Assembly (NCBI GenBank): GCA_024998815.1
Contig: JACEUQ010000001.1
Coordinates: 558,001-622,000, forward strand
DNA length: 64,000 bases
From: Opitutus sp.
GTDB lineage: Bacteria; Verrucomicrobiota; Verrucomicrobiia; Opitutales; Opitutaceae
Reading direction: 5' to 3'
Below are positions 34,328-44,690 of this stretch, one piece after another. The notes beneath the pieces were generated by a model. It ran no database searches. It was given only the letters and a program-made list of their open reading frames with translations, and was not told where the DNA came from. Numbering within the stretch: the first letter of the stretch is position 1; each line of letters begins with the position of its first letter. Made by a program: the position numbers and the translations under genes.

Positions 34328-34362
34328 AAAAAGGCCGGACGAATTTCGTCCGGCCTTTTTTT
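34328..34362. terminator. Rho-independent terminator after the helicase gene
   Basis: Near-continuous palindrome with GGCCGGACGAA paired to TTCGTCCGGCC, flanked by five A and seven T. Works in both directions, also ending transcription from the convergent MIP channel gene. Confidence 0.93.
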
Positions 34363-34414
34363 GTTTCCTGAAGCTTGTAGCCCCGACCAGACGTCGAGGT
34401 GTTTCAGGATCGGT

Positions 34415-35544
<1,130 letters not shown>

Positions 35545-35567
35545 CCCATTTTTAAGAAGGAAAAATC

Positions 35568-36593
<1,026 letters not shown>

Positions 36594-36640
36594 GGGATCA
36601 GGAATAAGCCAAAATGCCGGTTGGGCTCTCAGGCCTTGAA

Positions 36641-36674
36641 CCGTGCTTCAGCACGGACGACACGGAGGTCGTCC
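36641..36674. repeat. Two overlapping hairpins in the gapdh-gltX spacer
   Basis: CCGTGCTTCAGCACGG (36641-36656, 6-bp stem) shares two bases with GGACGACACGGAGGTCGTCC (36655-36674, 7-bp stem). There is no T run after either, so a classic terminator is unlikely. The rest of this 201-bp spacer is featureless apart from a G-rich tract. Confidence 0.6.
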
Positions 36675-36794
36675 CGCCGAGGGAGGGGGCTCCGCGGTGG
36701 GGACTTACCCGCGCACAGGCTTTGACAGCCACGGGTGGGTTACTTCTTGCTGCTGGTTTTCGCGCTTCGGCCCGAGCCCATTTTTTAAACCACC

Positions 36795-38174
36795 ATGTCC
36801 AACGTTCGCGTTCGTTTTGCTCCCAGTCCCACCGGTTTTTTCCACATCGGCAGCGCCCGCACCGCGCTGTTTAACTGGCTTTATGCCCGTCACACCGGCG
36901 GCACGTTTATCCTCCGCATCGAGGACACGGATCAGGCCCGTAACAGCGAGGAATTCCTCAACGTTATCTACGACAGCCTGACCTGGCTGGGCATGACCTG
37001 GGACGAGGGCCCTAAGGTCGGCGGCGCCTTTGGCCCCTATCGCCAAAGCGAGCGCGGCGAAATCTATAAGGAGTATCTGGCCAAGCTCACCGCCGCCGGC
37101 CGCACCTACGAAAAAGACGGCGCCATCTGGTTCAAGCTGCTCGGCGAACGCTCCGAGGTGTTTGACGACCACCGCAAGAAAACCGTCACCAAAGTCGCCA
37201 CCGCGCCCACGGTGATCGACGACCAGATCCGCGGCCGCGTCGAGCGCGTCGAGGACGAGGACTTCGTGATCTTCCGCTCCGACGGCAACCCGGTGTTCCA
37301 CTTCGTCAACGTGGTCGATGACATCGCCATGCAGATCACCCACGTGATCCGCGGCGAGGATCACCTTTCCAACACCAGCAAGCACGTCGAGTTGTTCAAA
37401 GCCTTCGGCGCGCCGGTGCCGGCCTTTGCCCACATCCCGTTGATTTTAAAACAAAACGGGCCAGGCAAGATGTCCAAACGCGACCAAGGCGCGCTGATCG
37501 AAGAGTATCAGAAACGCGGTTACCTGCCCGAGGCGCTGGTCAATTTTCTCTCGCTGCTCGGCTGGTCGCCCAAGGACGACCGCGAAAAGATGCCCATCGC
37601 CGACATCATTGCGCTGTTCGATTTCCCCGGGGTCAACCAGAGCAACGCGCGCTTCGACGACAAGAAACTCGCGCACATGAACATGGCCTACCTGCTGGAG
37701 TTGCCCGCCGACGACTTCGTGGCGCGGGCGCGCGTGTATTTCGAAAAACAGGCCAACCCGGTGACGGCGGCGGCGCTGGCGGCCGAGCCCGGTTACCTGC
37801 GCGAGGTGCTGTTGCTCAGCCAGCCGAAGATCAAATCACTGGAAGAGTTGCCCGCGTACACGGCGTACTTTTTCACCGATGATTTCGCGGTCGACGCCAA
37901 GGTGCGCGACAAAGTCATGGGCAAGGGCGAGCCCAAGCTGCGCCTGGCCGAGTTGAGCGAACTGCTGAGGACGGCCGATTTCTCCAGCGACACGGCGATT
38001 GAGGAAGCGATCAAGGCGCTGGCGGCGGAAAAGGGGCTGGGTTTTGGCGATTACCAGTCGGTAGCGCGCCTTGCGGTGAGCGGCACCAACGTGGGCCCGA
38101 GCTTGACCGGCCTGTTCCGCGTTCTCGGCCGCGAGCGCGTGCTGGCGCGTTTCGCCCGTCTGGCTGCGGCCTAG
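36795..38174 (+). CDS. gltX: Glutamyl-tRNA synthetase
   Basis: 459 aa class I synthetase. [24 protein letters not shown] holds the HIGH motif (HIGS), [10 protein letters not shown] binds the substrate, and KMSKRDQGA is the KMSKS loop. The WDEGP and [10 protein letters not shown] segments also fit GltX. The C-terminal anticodon-binding cage is present. Distinct from the glnS gene at 47927, so both Glu and Gln tRNAs are charged directly if this enzyme is discriminating. No operon partner; preceded by the double-hairpin spacer. Confidence 0.97.
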   Translation: MSNVRVRFAPSPTGFFHIGSARTALFNWLYARHTGGTFILRIEDTDQARNSEEFLNVIYDSLTWLGMTWDEGPKVGGAFGPYRQSERGEIYKEYLAKLTAAGRTYEKDGAIWFKLLGERSEVFDDHRKKTVTKVATAPTVIDDQIRGRVERVEDEDFVIFRSDGNPVFHFVNVVDDIAMQITHVIRGEDHLSNTSKHVELFKAFGAPVPAFAHIPLILKQNGPGKMSKRDQGALIEEYQKRGYLPEALVNFLSLLGWSPKDDREKMPIADIIALFDFPGVNQSNARFDDKKLAHMNMAYLLELPADDFVARARVYFEKQANPVTAAALAAEPGYLREVLLLSQPKIKSLEELPAYTAYFFTDDFAVDAKVRDKVMGKGEPKLRLAELSELLRTADFSSDTAIEEAIKALAAEKGLGFGDYQSVARLAVSGTNVGPSLTGLFRVLGRERVLARFARLAAA

Positions 38175-38256
38175 GCACTGACCGCGTGCTGACGCCCTAC
38201 AGCTCGGGCACGGGCGAAGTGTTGGATCTGCCAGTTCTTAAAAAAACTTCGATCCT

Positions 38257-38336
38257 TTTAGCCGCGAAAGAACGCATAGAACGCATAGCAATACAGGTCC
38301 TATTCTTTGCGTTCCTTGCGTTCTTTTGCGGCTAAA
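38257..38336. repeat. Cargo-less hairpin element built from 9-bp NNCGCAAAG units
   Basis: Two 32-bp arms (38257-38288 and 38305-38336) in inverted orientation match at 28 of 32 positions, with a 16-bp loop. Each arm is five bases plus three 9-bp units close to NNCGCAAAG, the same length and design as the arms that flank the GxxExxY gene at 61067-61548. It occupies the 313-bp spacer between gltX and the gene at 38488; the rest of that spacer shows nothing. Confidence 0.88.
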
Positions 38337-38487
38337 TTGCAGTGGTTTGATCCGACAAATTGAAGGGTACGGCCTACTCGAGCCAATATCCGTAAATTTT
38401 GGGCATGCTTCAGATTACCGCCTGAACGCAGGTTTGTTTAGCAAAGTGTTGCCAGCGGCGTGTGAGGCGTCTCCTTCTACGCGCATT

Positions 38488-39267
38488 ATGGCATGGCATT
38501 ACGCAATTGGCGGCCAACAAAACGGCCCGGTTTCCGATGATGAGTTTAACCGTCTGGTGAGCACGGGAACCGTGCAACCGGACACCCTAGTCTGGACGGA
38601 GGGTTGGCCTGACTGGCGTGCGTATCGAACCGTCACTTCGGGGAATTCAGGGGCAGTCGTGGCCAGCTCTGCCGATGCAGAGATGGCGGTTTGCGCCGTA
38701 AGCGGGAAACGTCTGCCTAAAAAAGACATGCTGGAGTTCGAAGGCCGCTGGGTGGGCTCCGAGCACAAAGAGGAGTTTTTCCAGCGTTTACGTGAAGGGG
38801 TAAGCCTCCCCCGCGACGTGGTCTATGCCAGTTTCGGACGGCGTTTTATGGCCAAGTTTGTCGACGGGGTAATCGTTGGGCTGATCAACCTCGGACTGAC
38901 GCTGCTGATTACCGCAGCCTTCGCTGCGCTGTTCTCAGGGGCCGCGGCAGGTGAAAAAAGTGCCTCGGCGATCCTCCTCCAGGTTGTCGTGCAACTTTCG
39001 GGTATCGGTTTCGCCCTGTGTTATGCGCTGTTTTTTATCCGTAAAAACGACGCCACCCCGGGTAAAAAGCTGCTTGGTTTGCGTCTGGTGCGAGCAGACG
39101 GCTCCAAGCTGAGCAAGGGGCGGATCGTGGGGCGTCATTTCGCCGAATATTTGAGCTCAATTACGTTACTGATCGGCTATCTGATGGCCGCTTTCGACAA
39201 GGAACAGCGGCGGGCTCTACATGATCGCGTGTGCGATACGCGGGTGCTCGACGTGCGCGGGCAATAA
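38488..39267 (+). CDS. GYF-like plus RDD membrane protein
   Basis: 259 aa from the ATG at 38488 (MAWHYAIGGQQNGPVSDDEF); longer starts run into the upstream repeat. N-terminal GYF_2-type domain (about 1-55: YAIGGQQNGPVSDDEFNRLVSTGTVQPDTLVWTEGWPDW), a middle segment with one Cys-containing turn, then an RDD domain from about 110 (RRFMAKFVDGVIVGLINLGL) with three to four membrane segments and TPGKKLLGLRLVRADG. RDD proteins are inner-membrane proteins of uncertain role, some linked to transport. First gene of a co-directional run to 47916. Confidence 0.85.
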   Translation: MAWHYAIGGQQNGPVSDDEFNRLVSTGTVQPDTLVWTEGWPDWRAYRTVTSGNSGAVVASSADAEMAVCAVSGKRLPKKDMLEFEGRWVGSEHKEEFFQRLREGVSLPRDVVYASFGRRFMAKFVDGVIVGLINLGLTLLITAAFAALFSGAAAGEKSASAILLQVVVQLSGIGFALCYALFFIRKNDATPGKKLLGLRLVRADGSKLSKGRIVGRHFAEYLSSITLLIGYLMAAFDKEQRRALHDRVCDTRVLDVRGQ

Positions 39268-39279
39268 GACTTTTCGGAA

Positions 39280-39867
39280 ATGTCCGCTTTCGTGCCTCCA
39301 GCGCTTCATCCCGTTGCGCCACCCTGCCCGAAATGCAAGGTGCCGCTCATCGGGATTGCCGGGCACGGCGAGGGCCTTTGCGACTCCTGTGCTACGCCGC
39401 TGGAGTTCGTTCTTTTTCCCGCGATGCACCGCCCAAGAACGGTGGCGCGGGTGGTGCGCTCCGTGGACGGCGACGCGACGTGTTTTTTTCATGCACAGAA
39501 CCAGGCGGCGGCGGTGTGCGACGGCTGCGGACGCTATGTCTGCGCCGTGTGCGAGGTCACTGGCGACGAGGGCCGTAAGCTGTGCCCGCCGTGCGTTTCG
39601 GCCGGCCGCAAAAAAACGACGGTGAAAGCCGATCAGTTGGTGGCTTACGATGCGATGGCGATGAGCCTGGCGATTCTGCCGATACTGGTCTGGCCGGTCA
39701 CTCTGGTAACGGCCCCCATGGCGATGGTCGTGGCGATCTACGGCTGGCGAAAACCGCGCAGCTTGGTGCGCCCGGGCTGCGCGCGCTTGGTTTGGGCGAT
39801 CCTGATCGCGGCGTTGCAGATGAGCGCGTGGCTGGCGCTGGGCATCGCCCTGTGGTTGAAAAAATGA
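39280..39867 (+). CDS. Membrane protein with B-box-like zinc-finger
   Basis: 195 aa. Cys pairs at the start (CPKCKVPL, LCDSCATP) and in the middle (CFFHAQNQAAAVCDGCGRYVCAVCEV to KLCPPC) form two likely zinc sites; the second has the CxxH...CxxC...CxxC spacing of a B-box. Two or three membrane segments follow (about 125-195). 12 bp after the previous gene. The same B-box pattern recurs in the gene at 40419. I know no defined function. Confidence 0.78.
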   Translation: MSAFVPPALHPVAPPCPKCKVPLIGIAGHGEGLCDSCATPLEFVLFPAMHRPRTVARVVRSVDGDATCFFHAQNQAAAVCDGCGRYVCAVCEVTGDEGRKLCPPCVSAGRKKTTVKADQLVAYDAMAMSLAILPILVWPVTLVTAPMAMVVAIYGWRKPRSLVRPGCARLVWAILIAALQMSAWLALGIALWLKK

Positions 39868-39894
39868 GACGGTTACCCGGAGCAACCTGACGAC

Positions 39895-40422
39895 ATGGCC
39901 CGCCAACCCAGACTTTACCAAAAACTCGTGCGACGTCGCGGCGGCGTGGGCACCTATTTCAGCCTTTGGCTGGCCTCCGACCATGTGTTGCAGATCGAGG
40001 CGACTATGGTGACGGAGCAATATCAACGCGTGTGGTTGCGCGATGTGCAGGGATTTTTCATTCGCCCCAGCCGGCAGGCGCGCTGGGTCACCCGGGTGAG
40101 TCTCGGCTTAGCACTTCTTTTTGGCGGACTGATTCTACTCGGCGACACGGCGGCCGTGGTGTTTTCCATTCTCACGGGATTGGCGGTGATGGTGCTCCTT
40201 TACGGCTTATTTTTGGCGCGCAATTGCCACTTTCACGTGGTCACGGCGGTGCAGAAGTCGGAATGGGTGAACGTTGCCCGCCACCGCCAAGCCCGCAAGT
40301 TGCTCGCACGACTGGTGCCGATGATTCACGAGTCGCAACGTGACGAGGCGGCTGCCCGTACCGCTGCCACGGTTCAAGCCGCTGCGAGCGGAATCGTAGC
40401 GGATGAGGCGCTACCGACATGA
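39895..40422 (+). CDS. Small membrane protein of unknown function
   Basis: 175 aa with two central membrane segments (VTRVSLGLALLFGGLILLG and AAVVFSILTGLAVMVLLYGLF, about 68-110) flanked by basic segments on both sides. The N-terminal part (HVLQIEATMVTEQYQRVWLRDVQGFFIRPS) could be a small beta domain facing the cytoplasm. No recognised domain. Overlaps the next gene by ATGA (40419-40422). Confidence 0.72.
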   Translation: MARQPRLYQKLVRRRGGVGTYFSLWLASDHVLQIEATMVTEQYQRVWLRDVQGFFIRPSRQARWVTRVSLGLALLFGGLILLGDTAAVVFSILTGLAVMVLLYGLFLARNCHFHVVTAVQKSEWVNVARHRQARKLLARLVPMIHESQRDEAAARTAATVQAAASGIVADEALPT

Positions 40423-40790
40423 CCCGGGGCGCGGTCATTCCGGCGGTTGCAACAGGGATTCCTGCCGCGCTGCGACGTCGGTGTGCGCGGCATGAGGAAC
40501 GGGAAGCCGTGGGACGTTGCTCGGTGTGCGCGGGAGGCTTCTGCCGCGAGTGTGTCACGGAACACGAAGACCGGTTGTATTGCGGGCCGTGTTTTACCTT
40601 GCAGGTGGCTGGGGTGCGACGGGTCGCAGCCCCGAGCAAATTCAACGGGCGCTTCTGGCGTCGCTTGGCCCTGACGCTCGGCTCGTTGGTTTGCCTGGTG
40701 GCCGGGGCCTATGCGCTGGGACGGTTACTGGCGGCGATTCCGGTGGATTTTCATGACGGCCAGGTGTGGAAAAAGACCTTTGGGCAGTGA
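40419..40790 (+). CDS. B-box zinc-finger protein with one membrane segment
   Basis: 123 aa. A single B-box-type zinc finger (CARHEEREAVGRCSVCAGGFCRECVTEHEDRLYCGPC, about 22-58) is followed by one membrane segment (LALTLGSLVCLVAGAYALG) and a short tail. Such fingers in bacteria often sit at the N-terminus of small membrane proteins; partner unknown. Its stop overlaps the next start as TGATG. Confidence 0.78.
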   Translation: MTRGAVIPAVATGIPAALRRRCARHEEREAVGRCSVCAGGFCRECVTEHEDRLYCGPCFTLQVAGVRRVAAPSKFNGRFWRRLALTLGSLVCLVAGAYALGRLLAAIPVDFHDGQVWKKTFGQ

Positions 40791-42478
40791 TGAAGGCCGT
40801 TAAAAAAAACACGGATCCGAGTGCCACCAAATTGATCGAGGAGGCGGTGCACCTCCTGCGGACGGCACCGCCTGCGGCGTGGGTGATCTACCTTGCGGGC
40901 GCGGTTCCCTGGGTGCTTGGGCTGGGGCATTTCTGGGCGACGGCCAGCTGGTTTGCGCCGCGACCGGAGACGATTTTGTGGCGAGCCGTGGGTCTGGCGG
41001 CGCTTTTTTTATGGCTGAAGGTCGCGCAGGCGGAGTTTTGCCGAAAACTGCGGGCGGTGCGATTTGGGGAGGCTGCGGCTCCGCTGTCGTGGCGCGGTCT
41101 GAGGCGCACGGCGGGCAGGCAGGCGCAGGTGCAGGGGTGGGCGTTGCCGCTGTTGCCCATTGCCGGCGTGCTGACGCTTCCTGCGGCGGCGACCTGGATG
41201 TTTTTCGAGAATGTCACGGCGCTGGCGGCCTCGCCGGATGCGGGCAACGAAAGTCTGGCGCGGCGGGCGTGGCGGGAGGCGTTGCGCTGGCCGGGGCCCC
41301 CGCACGTCGCGTTGCTGCTCTTCAGCGGCGTATGGCTGTGCGTGTGGATCAATATCGCGACCGTCTTTTACGCTGTTCCCTGGTTGGCGCGTGCGCTCTT
41401 GGGGCTGGATAATATGTTCGGCCTCAGCGGTTGGTCGGTGGTGAACAGCACCTTGCTGGCTCTGGTCACGATCCTGACTTGGCTGGCGGTGGATCCCCTG
41501 GTGAAGGCGTATCACGTGTTAAGGACCTTTTACGGTGAAGCGCGGCACACGGGGGAAGATTTGAGTCTGGAGCTGCGCCGTCCGGCGGGTAACGCGGGCG
41601 TCGCGAAGGCGGCGCGGCTGCTAGTGCTCGCGATGGGATTGAACCTGTTCACCGGAATGAGCTTGGCCCCGGGAGGCTTGCGGGCGGAGGAAGCGGTGCA
41701 GACCTCGCCTGCTCAAGTGGACAAGGCGTTGGACGAAGCGCTAAAAGGCCGTGATTTCCGCTGGAGCCTGCAGCCGCTGCCTGGCGTCGAGGACTCGGAT
41801 GGCGCGGGAGTTGAGGATGGTTTGATCAAGGGCTTCATTCGCCAAGGTTTTGAGGTGGTCGTGCAGGTGGTGAAGGATGTTTACGACGCCATCACCAAGC
41901 TCGTCGATTGGCTCAAGGATTTCGGTGGAAAAAACAAGGACTCGCCCAAGCCCAAGGAAACCAATGCGCAGGGGCCGGACCTGGGGGCGATCATGCGCGG
42001 CGTGCTCTACGTTTTACTGGGGCTGTGCCTGCTGACGCTGATTTGGATTTTGTGGGTGAGCTGGAGAAAAAAGACGGTTGCACGGCGCCTCCTGTCGCCG
42101 ATGTCGGCGGTGCCAGCAGCGCCCGATTTGAACGACGAGAAGCTGGAGGCGTCGCGGCTGCCTTCGCACGAGTGGCTGGAGCTGGCGCGGGCCCAGTTGG
42201 CGCGTGGTGAGTGGCGGCTGGCGCTGCGCGCGCTTTACCTGTGCTCGCTGGCCAATCTGGCGGCGCAAGGGCTGGTCAGCCTCGCGCGGGCCAAAACCAA
42301 TCTCGACTACGAGCACGAGCTCGCGCGACGCGCGGCGGGGCGCACCGAGGTGGTAACGGGGTTTCGCGCGCGCAGGCTTTCGTTTGAATGCGTGTGGTAT
42401 GGGCGTGCATACGCCGAGGAGGACCGGGTGCGGGCGTGGCTGGCTGAATTGGAACGTGAGGAGGGGCAAAAGCGATGA
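40790..42478 (+). CDS. DUF4129-type multi-pass membrane protein
   Basis: 562 aa from the ATG at 40790, overlapping the upstream stop by 1 bp. About five membrane segments in the N-terminal 250 residues, a stretch that may be exported (after GLNLFTGMSLAPGGLRAEEA, about 290), another membrane segment near 415-435 (VLYVLLGLCLLTLIWILWV), then a cytoplasmic DUF4129-like end: EWLELARAQLARGEWRLALRALYLCSLANLAAQGLVSL. DUF4129 domains accompany MoxR/DUF58 clusters; their role is unknown. Coupled to the next gene by ATGA. Confidence 0.8.
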   Translation: MKAVKKNTDPSATKLIEEAVHLLRTAPPAAWVIYLAGAVPWVLGLGHFWATASWFAPRPETILWRAVGLAALFLWLKVAQAEFCRKLRAVRFGEAAAPLSWRGLRRTAGRQAQVQGWALPLLPIAGVLTLPAAATWMFFENVTALAASPDAGNESLARRAWREALRWPGPPHVALLLFSGVWLCVWINIATVFYAVPWLARALLGLDNMFGLSGWSVVNSTLLALVTILTWLAVDPLVKAYHVLRTFYGEARHTGEDLSLELRRPAGNAGVAKAARLLVLAMGLNLFTGMSLAPGGLRAEEAVQTSPAQVDKALDEALKGRDFRWSLQPLPGVEDSDGAGVEDGLIKGFIRQGFEVVVQVVKDVYDAITKLVDWLKDFGGKNKDSPKPKETNAQGPDLGAIMRGVLYVLLGLCLLTLIWILWVSWRKKTVARRLLSPMSAVPAAPDLNDEKLEASRLPSHEWLELARAQLARGEWRLALRALYLCSLANLAAQGLVSLARAKTNLDYEHELARRAAGRTEVVTGFRARRLSFECVWYGRAYAEEDRVRAWLAELEREEGQKR

Positions 42479-43713
42479 AACGAGGCGGACTTTGGCTGGT
42501 GGTCTTCGTGCTGACGTTGGGTCTCTTTTTTGGGGTTGCGGCGCTTTACCGGCTGCGGATTTCGCGTGGAGACGTGTTTCCCGAATATTCGAGCTTACGG
42601 GCTGATCCGCTCGGGCTTCGCGCCTTGCACGATGCGGCCCTGCTGTTGCCCGAGCGCGACGTGGTGCGGTGGATGCGACCAATCGAACGCTTGCAGGCAG
42701 GCCCAGGGTCGCTGGTGTTCGTGGTCGGTCTTCAGGAAAACTCCGAGGCGGGGCTCAATGAAGAGGACTGGACCGCGTTGGACCGGTTGGCGATCGAAGG
42801 GGCCCGCGTGGTCGTGGCGTGGCATGCGGAAGCGGCGCAGCCGAATGACAACCGGCGTATGCTGGAAATTCGCGCCGATCCGTGGCTGCTTCCCGATGAA
42901 AAAACGACAGGGGAAAAGTCCGCGAAACCCGACGCCAGCCAAAAGTCCTCCAAAGCGTCGGCCGAGCCCCCGGCGCGGTCACCGCACTTGGCGACCCAGC
43001 ACGAGCGTCGTTGGGGTTTTCGTCTGGGCCGCCGCGAGCTCGTCCAGCACAACGGGGAGGCCGATGCGGTCAAAGGCGGGCAGGCGCACGCCACGTGGCC
43101 GGCCAAGTTGACGAGCTGGCGCTCGGATTTGTTTTTTATGCCCCGTTCCGGTGATGGCTGGCGGGTGCTTTACCGGCGGGGCACGGAGCCGGTGATGATG
43201 GACTGTGCGCGGGGGAAAGGCTCGGTGACGGTGTTGGCGGACAGTTTTGTGCTCAGCAACGAGGCGGTGCAACGCGAGCGGGCGACCCCTGTGCTTGCGG
43301 CCCTGTTCGGAGACTCGAAGCGGATCGTTTTCGTTGAAACCCATCTTGGCATCGAGGTTGAGTCCGGCGTGGCCGTGCTGGCGCGGCGTTACGGTTTAGG
43401 CGGGGCGGCATTGATCGCGCTGGTGCTTGCGGGGTTGTGGATATGGCGCAGCGCGACGCCGCTGACACCGATCCTTGAGGAGGACGAAGAGGTGCGGATA
43501 ACCGTCGCGCCCACGGCAGGCCTTGAGGCGCTGCTGCGCCGCGCGGTTGCACCGGAAAAACTATTCTCCTCTTGCGTCGATGCCTGGCGACCGAGCGCGA
43601 CGGCGGGCGACCAACGCCGACTTGTCGGGGCGCCACCACCCGAAAACGAGACCGACCCGGTCGCGGCCTACAACACGACGACACGCACCCTTTCACCTAA
43701 ACGAATCCCATGA
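42475..43713 (+). CDS. DUF4350-type membrane protein
   Basis: 412 aa. N-terminal membrane segment (LWLVVFVLTLGLFFGVAALY), a large extracytoplasmic domain with a GATase-like fold typical of DUF4350 (SSLRADPLGLRALHDAALLL, VVVAWHAEA, GKGSVTVLADSFVLSNEAV), a second membrane segment near 325-345 (GGAALIALVLAGLWIW) and a cytoplasmic tail that ends in a disordered stretch. Member of the DUF4129-DUF4350-MoxR-DUF58 set. Overlaps both neighbours by 4 bp. Confidence 0.78.
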   Translation: MKRGGLWLVVFVLTLGLFFGVAALYRLRISRGDVFPEYSSLRADPLGLRALHDAALLLPERDVVRWMRPIERLQAGPGSLVFVVGLQENSEAGLNEEDWTALDRLAIEGARVVVAWHAEAAQPNDNRRMLEIRADPWLLPDEKTTGEKSAKPDASQKSSKASAEPPARSPHLATQHERRWGFRLGRRELVQHNGEADAVKGGQAHATWPAKLTSWRSDLFFMPRSGDGWRVLYRRGTEPVMMDCARGKGSVTVLADSFVLSNEAVQRERATPVLAALFGDSKRIVFVETHLGIEVESGVAVLARRYGLGGAALIALVLAGLWIWRSATPLTPILEEDEEVRITVAPTAGLEALLRRAVAPEKLFSSCVDAWRPSATAGDQRRLVGAPPPENETDPVAAYNTTTRTLSPKRIP

Positions 43714-44675
43714 ACGAAGAACTCCAGTCAGCGACCCAGACTCTCAACGAAGCCCGTGCCGAAATCGCCAAGGTGATCATTGGCCAAGACGCGGTCGTGG
43801 AGCTTGCGCTGATTACCCTGCTCACCCGCCAGCATGCGCTGATCGAGGGCGTGCCGGGCGTCGCTAAGACGCTGCTCGTGCGCACGCTCGGCCATGTGCT
43901 GGGCGTGCCTTCGGGCCGCGTGCAGTTCACCCCGGACCTGATGCCCGCGGACATCACGGGCACGAACGTGTTTAACCTTCAGGCCAACACGTTCACGCTG
44001 GTGCGCGGACCGGTGTTCACGAGCTTCCTGCTAGCGGACGAAATCAACCGCGCGCCGGCCAAAACGCAGGCAGCCTTGCTGCAGGCGATGCAGGAGCGCG
44101 TGGTGACCATCGACCGTGAAACGCACGCGCTCGACGAGTCGTTCACCGTGTTTGCGACGCAAAACCCGGCCGACTCCGAGGGGACCTATCCGTTGCCCGA
44201 GGCGCAGAAGGACCGGTTCATGGTCAAGATCCGCATGGATACGCCCGGGCGTGACGACGAACTGGAGCTCGCCCGCCGGGTGCTTGCCGGCGAGAGCCCC
44301 GAGCAACGCCTGCTCGGGGGCGCGGTGCGGCCGTTACTCGGCGCGGGCGAATTCAAGCGGCTGCGGGCGACTCTGGAGCAAGTGCTGCTACGGGAGGAAC
44401 TGGTGGCCTACGCAGTCGATCTGGTGCGCGCCACGCGCACCCACGAAAGCGTGCTGACAGGCGCGGGACCGCGCGCGACCCAAGCGTTGCTGCTTGGCGC
44501 GCGCGCACGGGCGGCGCTCGCCGGACGTGATTTCACCACGCCGGATGACGTTCGCGGCCTGGCCATCGCGGTGCTGGCGCACCGCATCGTGCTGCGGCCG
44601 GAGTTTGAAATCGAAGGGGTGACGGTTGAGGAAGTGCTGGCGCGCATCCTCGAACAGGTGGCGGTCCCTCGTTGA
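43710..44675 (+). CDS. MoxR-family AAA+ ATPase
   Basis: 321 aa cytoplasmic AAA+ chaperone-like ATPase. Walker A GVPGVAKT (residues 47-54), Walker B FLLADEINRAP, sensor 1 FATQNP, and the YPLPEAQKDRFM box with the Arg finger region, as in MoxR/RavA proteins. These ATPases are thought to help assemble or activate partner vWA/DUF58 proteins. Partner gene DUF58 follows after 15 bp; overlaps the DUF4350 gene by ATGA. Confidence 0.95.
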   Translation: MNEELQSATQTLNEARAEIAKVIIGQDAVVELALITLLTRQHALIEGVPGVAKTLLVRTLGHVLGVPSGRVQFTPDLMPADITGTNVFNLQANTFTLVRGPVFTSFLLADEINRAPAKTQAALLQAMQERVVTIDRETHALDESFTVFATQNPADSEGTYPLPEAQKDRFMVKIRMDTPGRDDELELARRVLAGESPEQRLLGGAVRPLLGAGEFKRLRATLEQVLLREELVAYAVDLVRATRTHESVLTGAGPRATQALLLGARARAALAGRDFTTPDDVRGLAIAVLAHRIVLRPEFEIEGVTVEEVLARILEQVAVPR

Positions 44676-44690
44676 ACCGACGACCTTGCG

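Noticed and set aside
36641-36674. Rho-independent terminator of gapdh
   Set aside because: No T run follows either hairpin; recorded as a repeat or structure instead.
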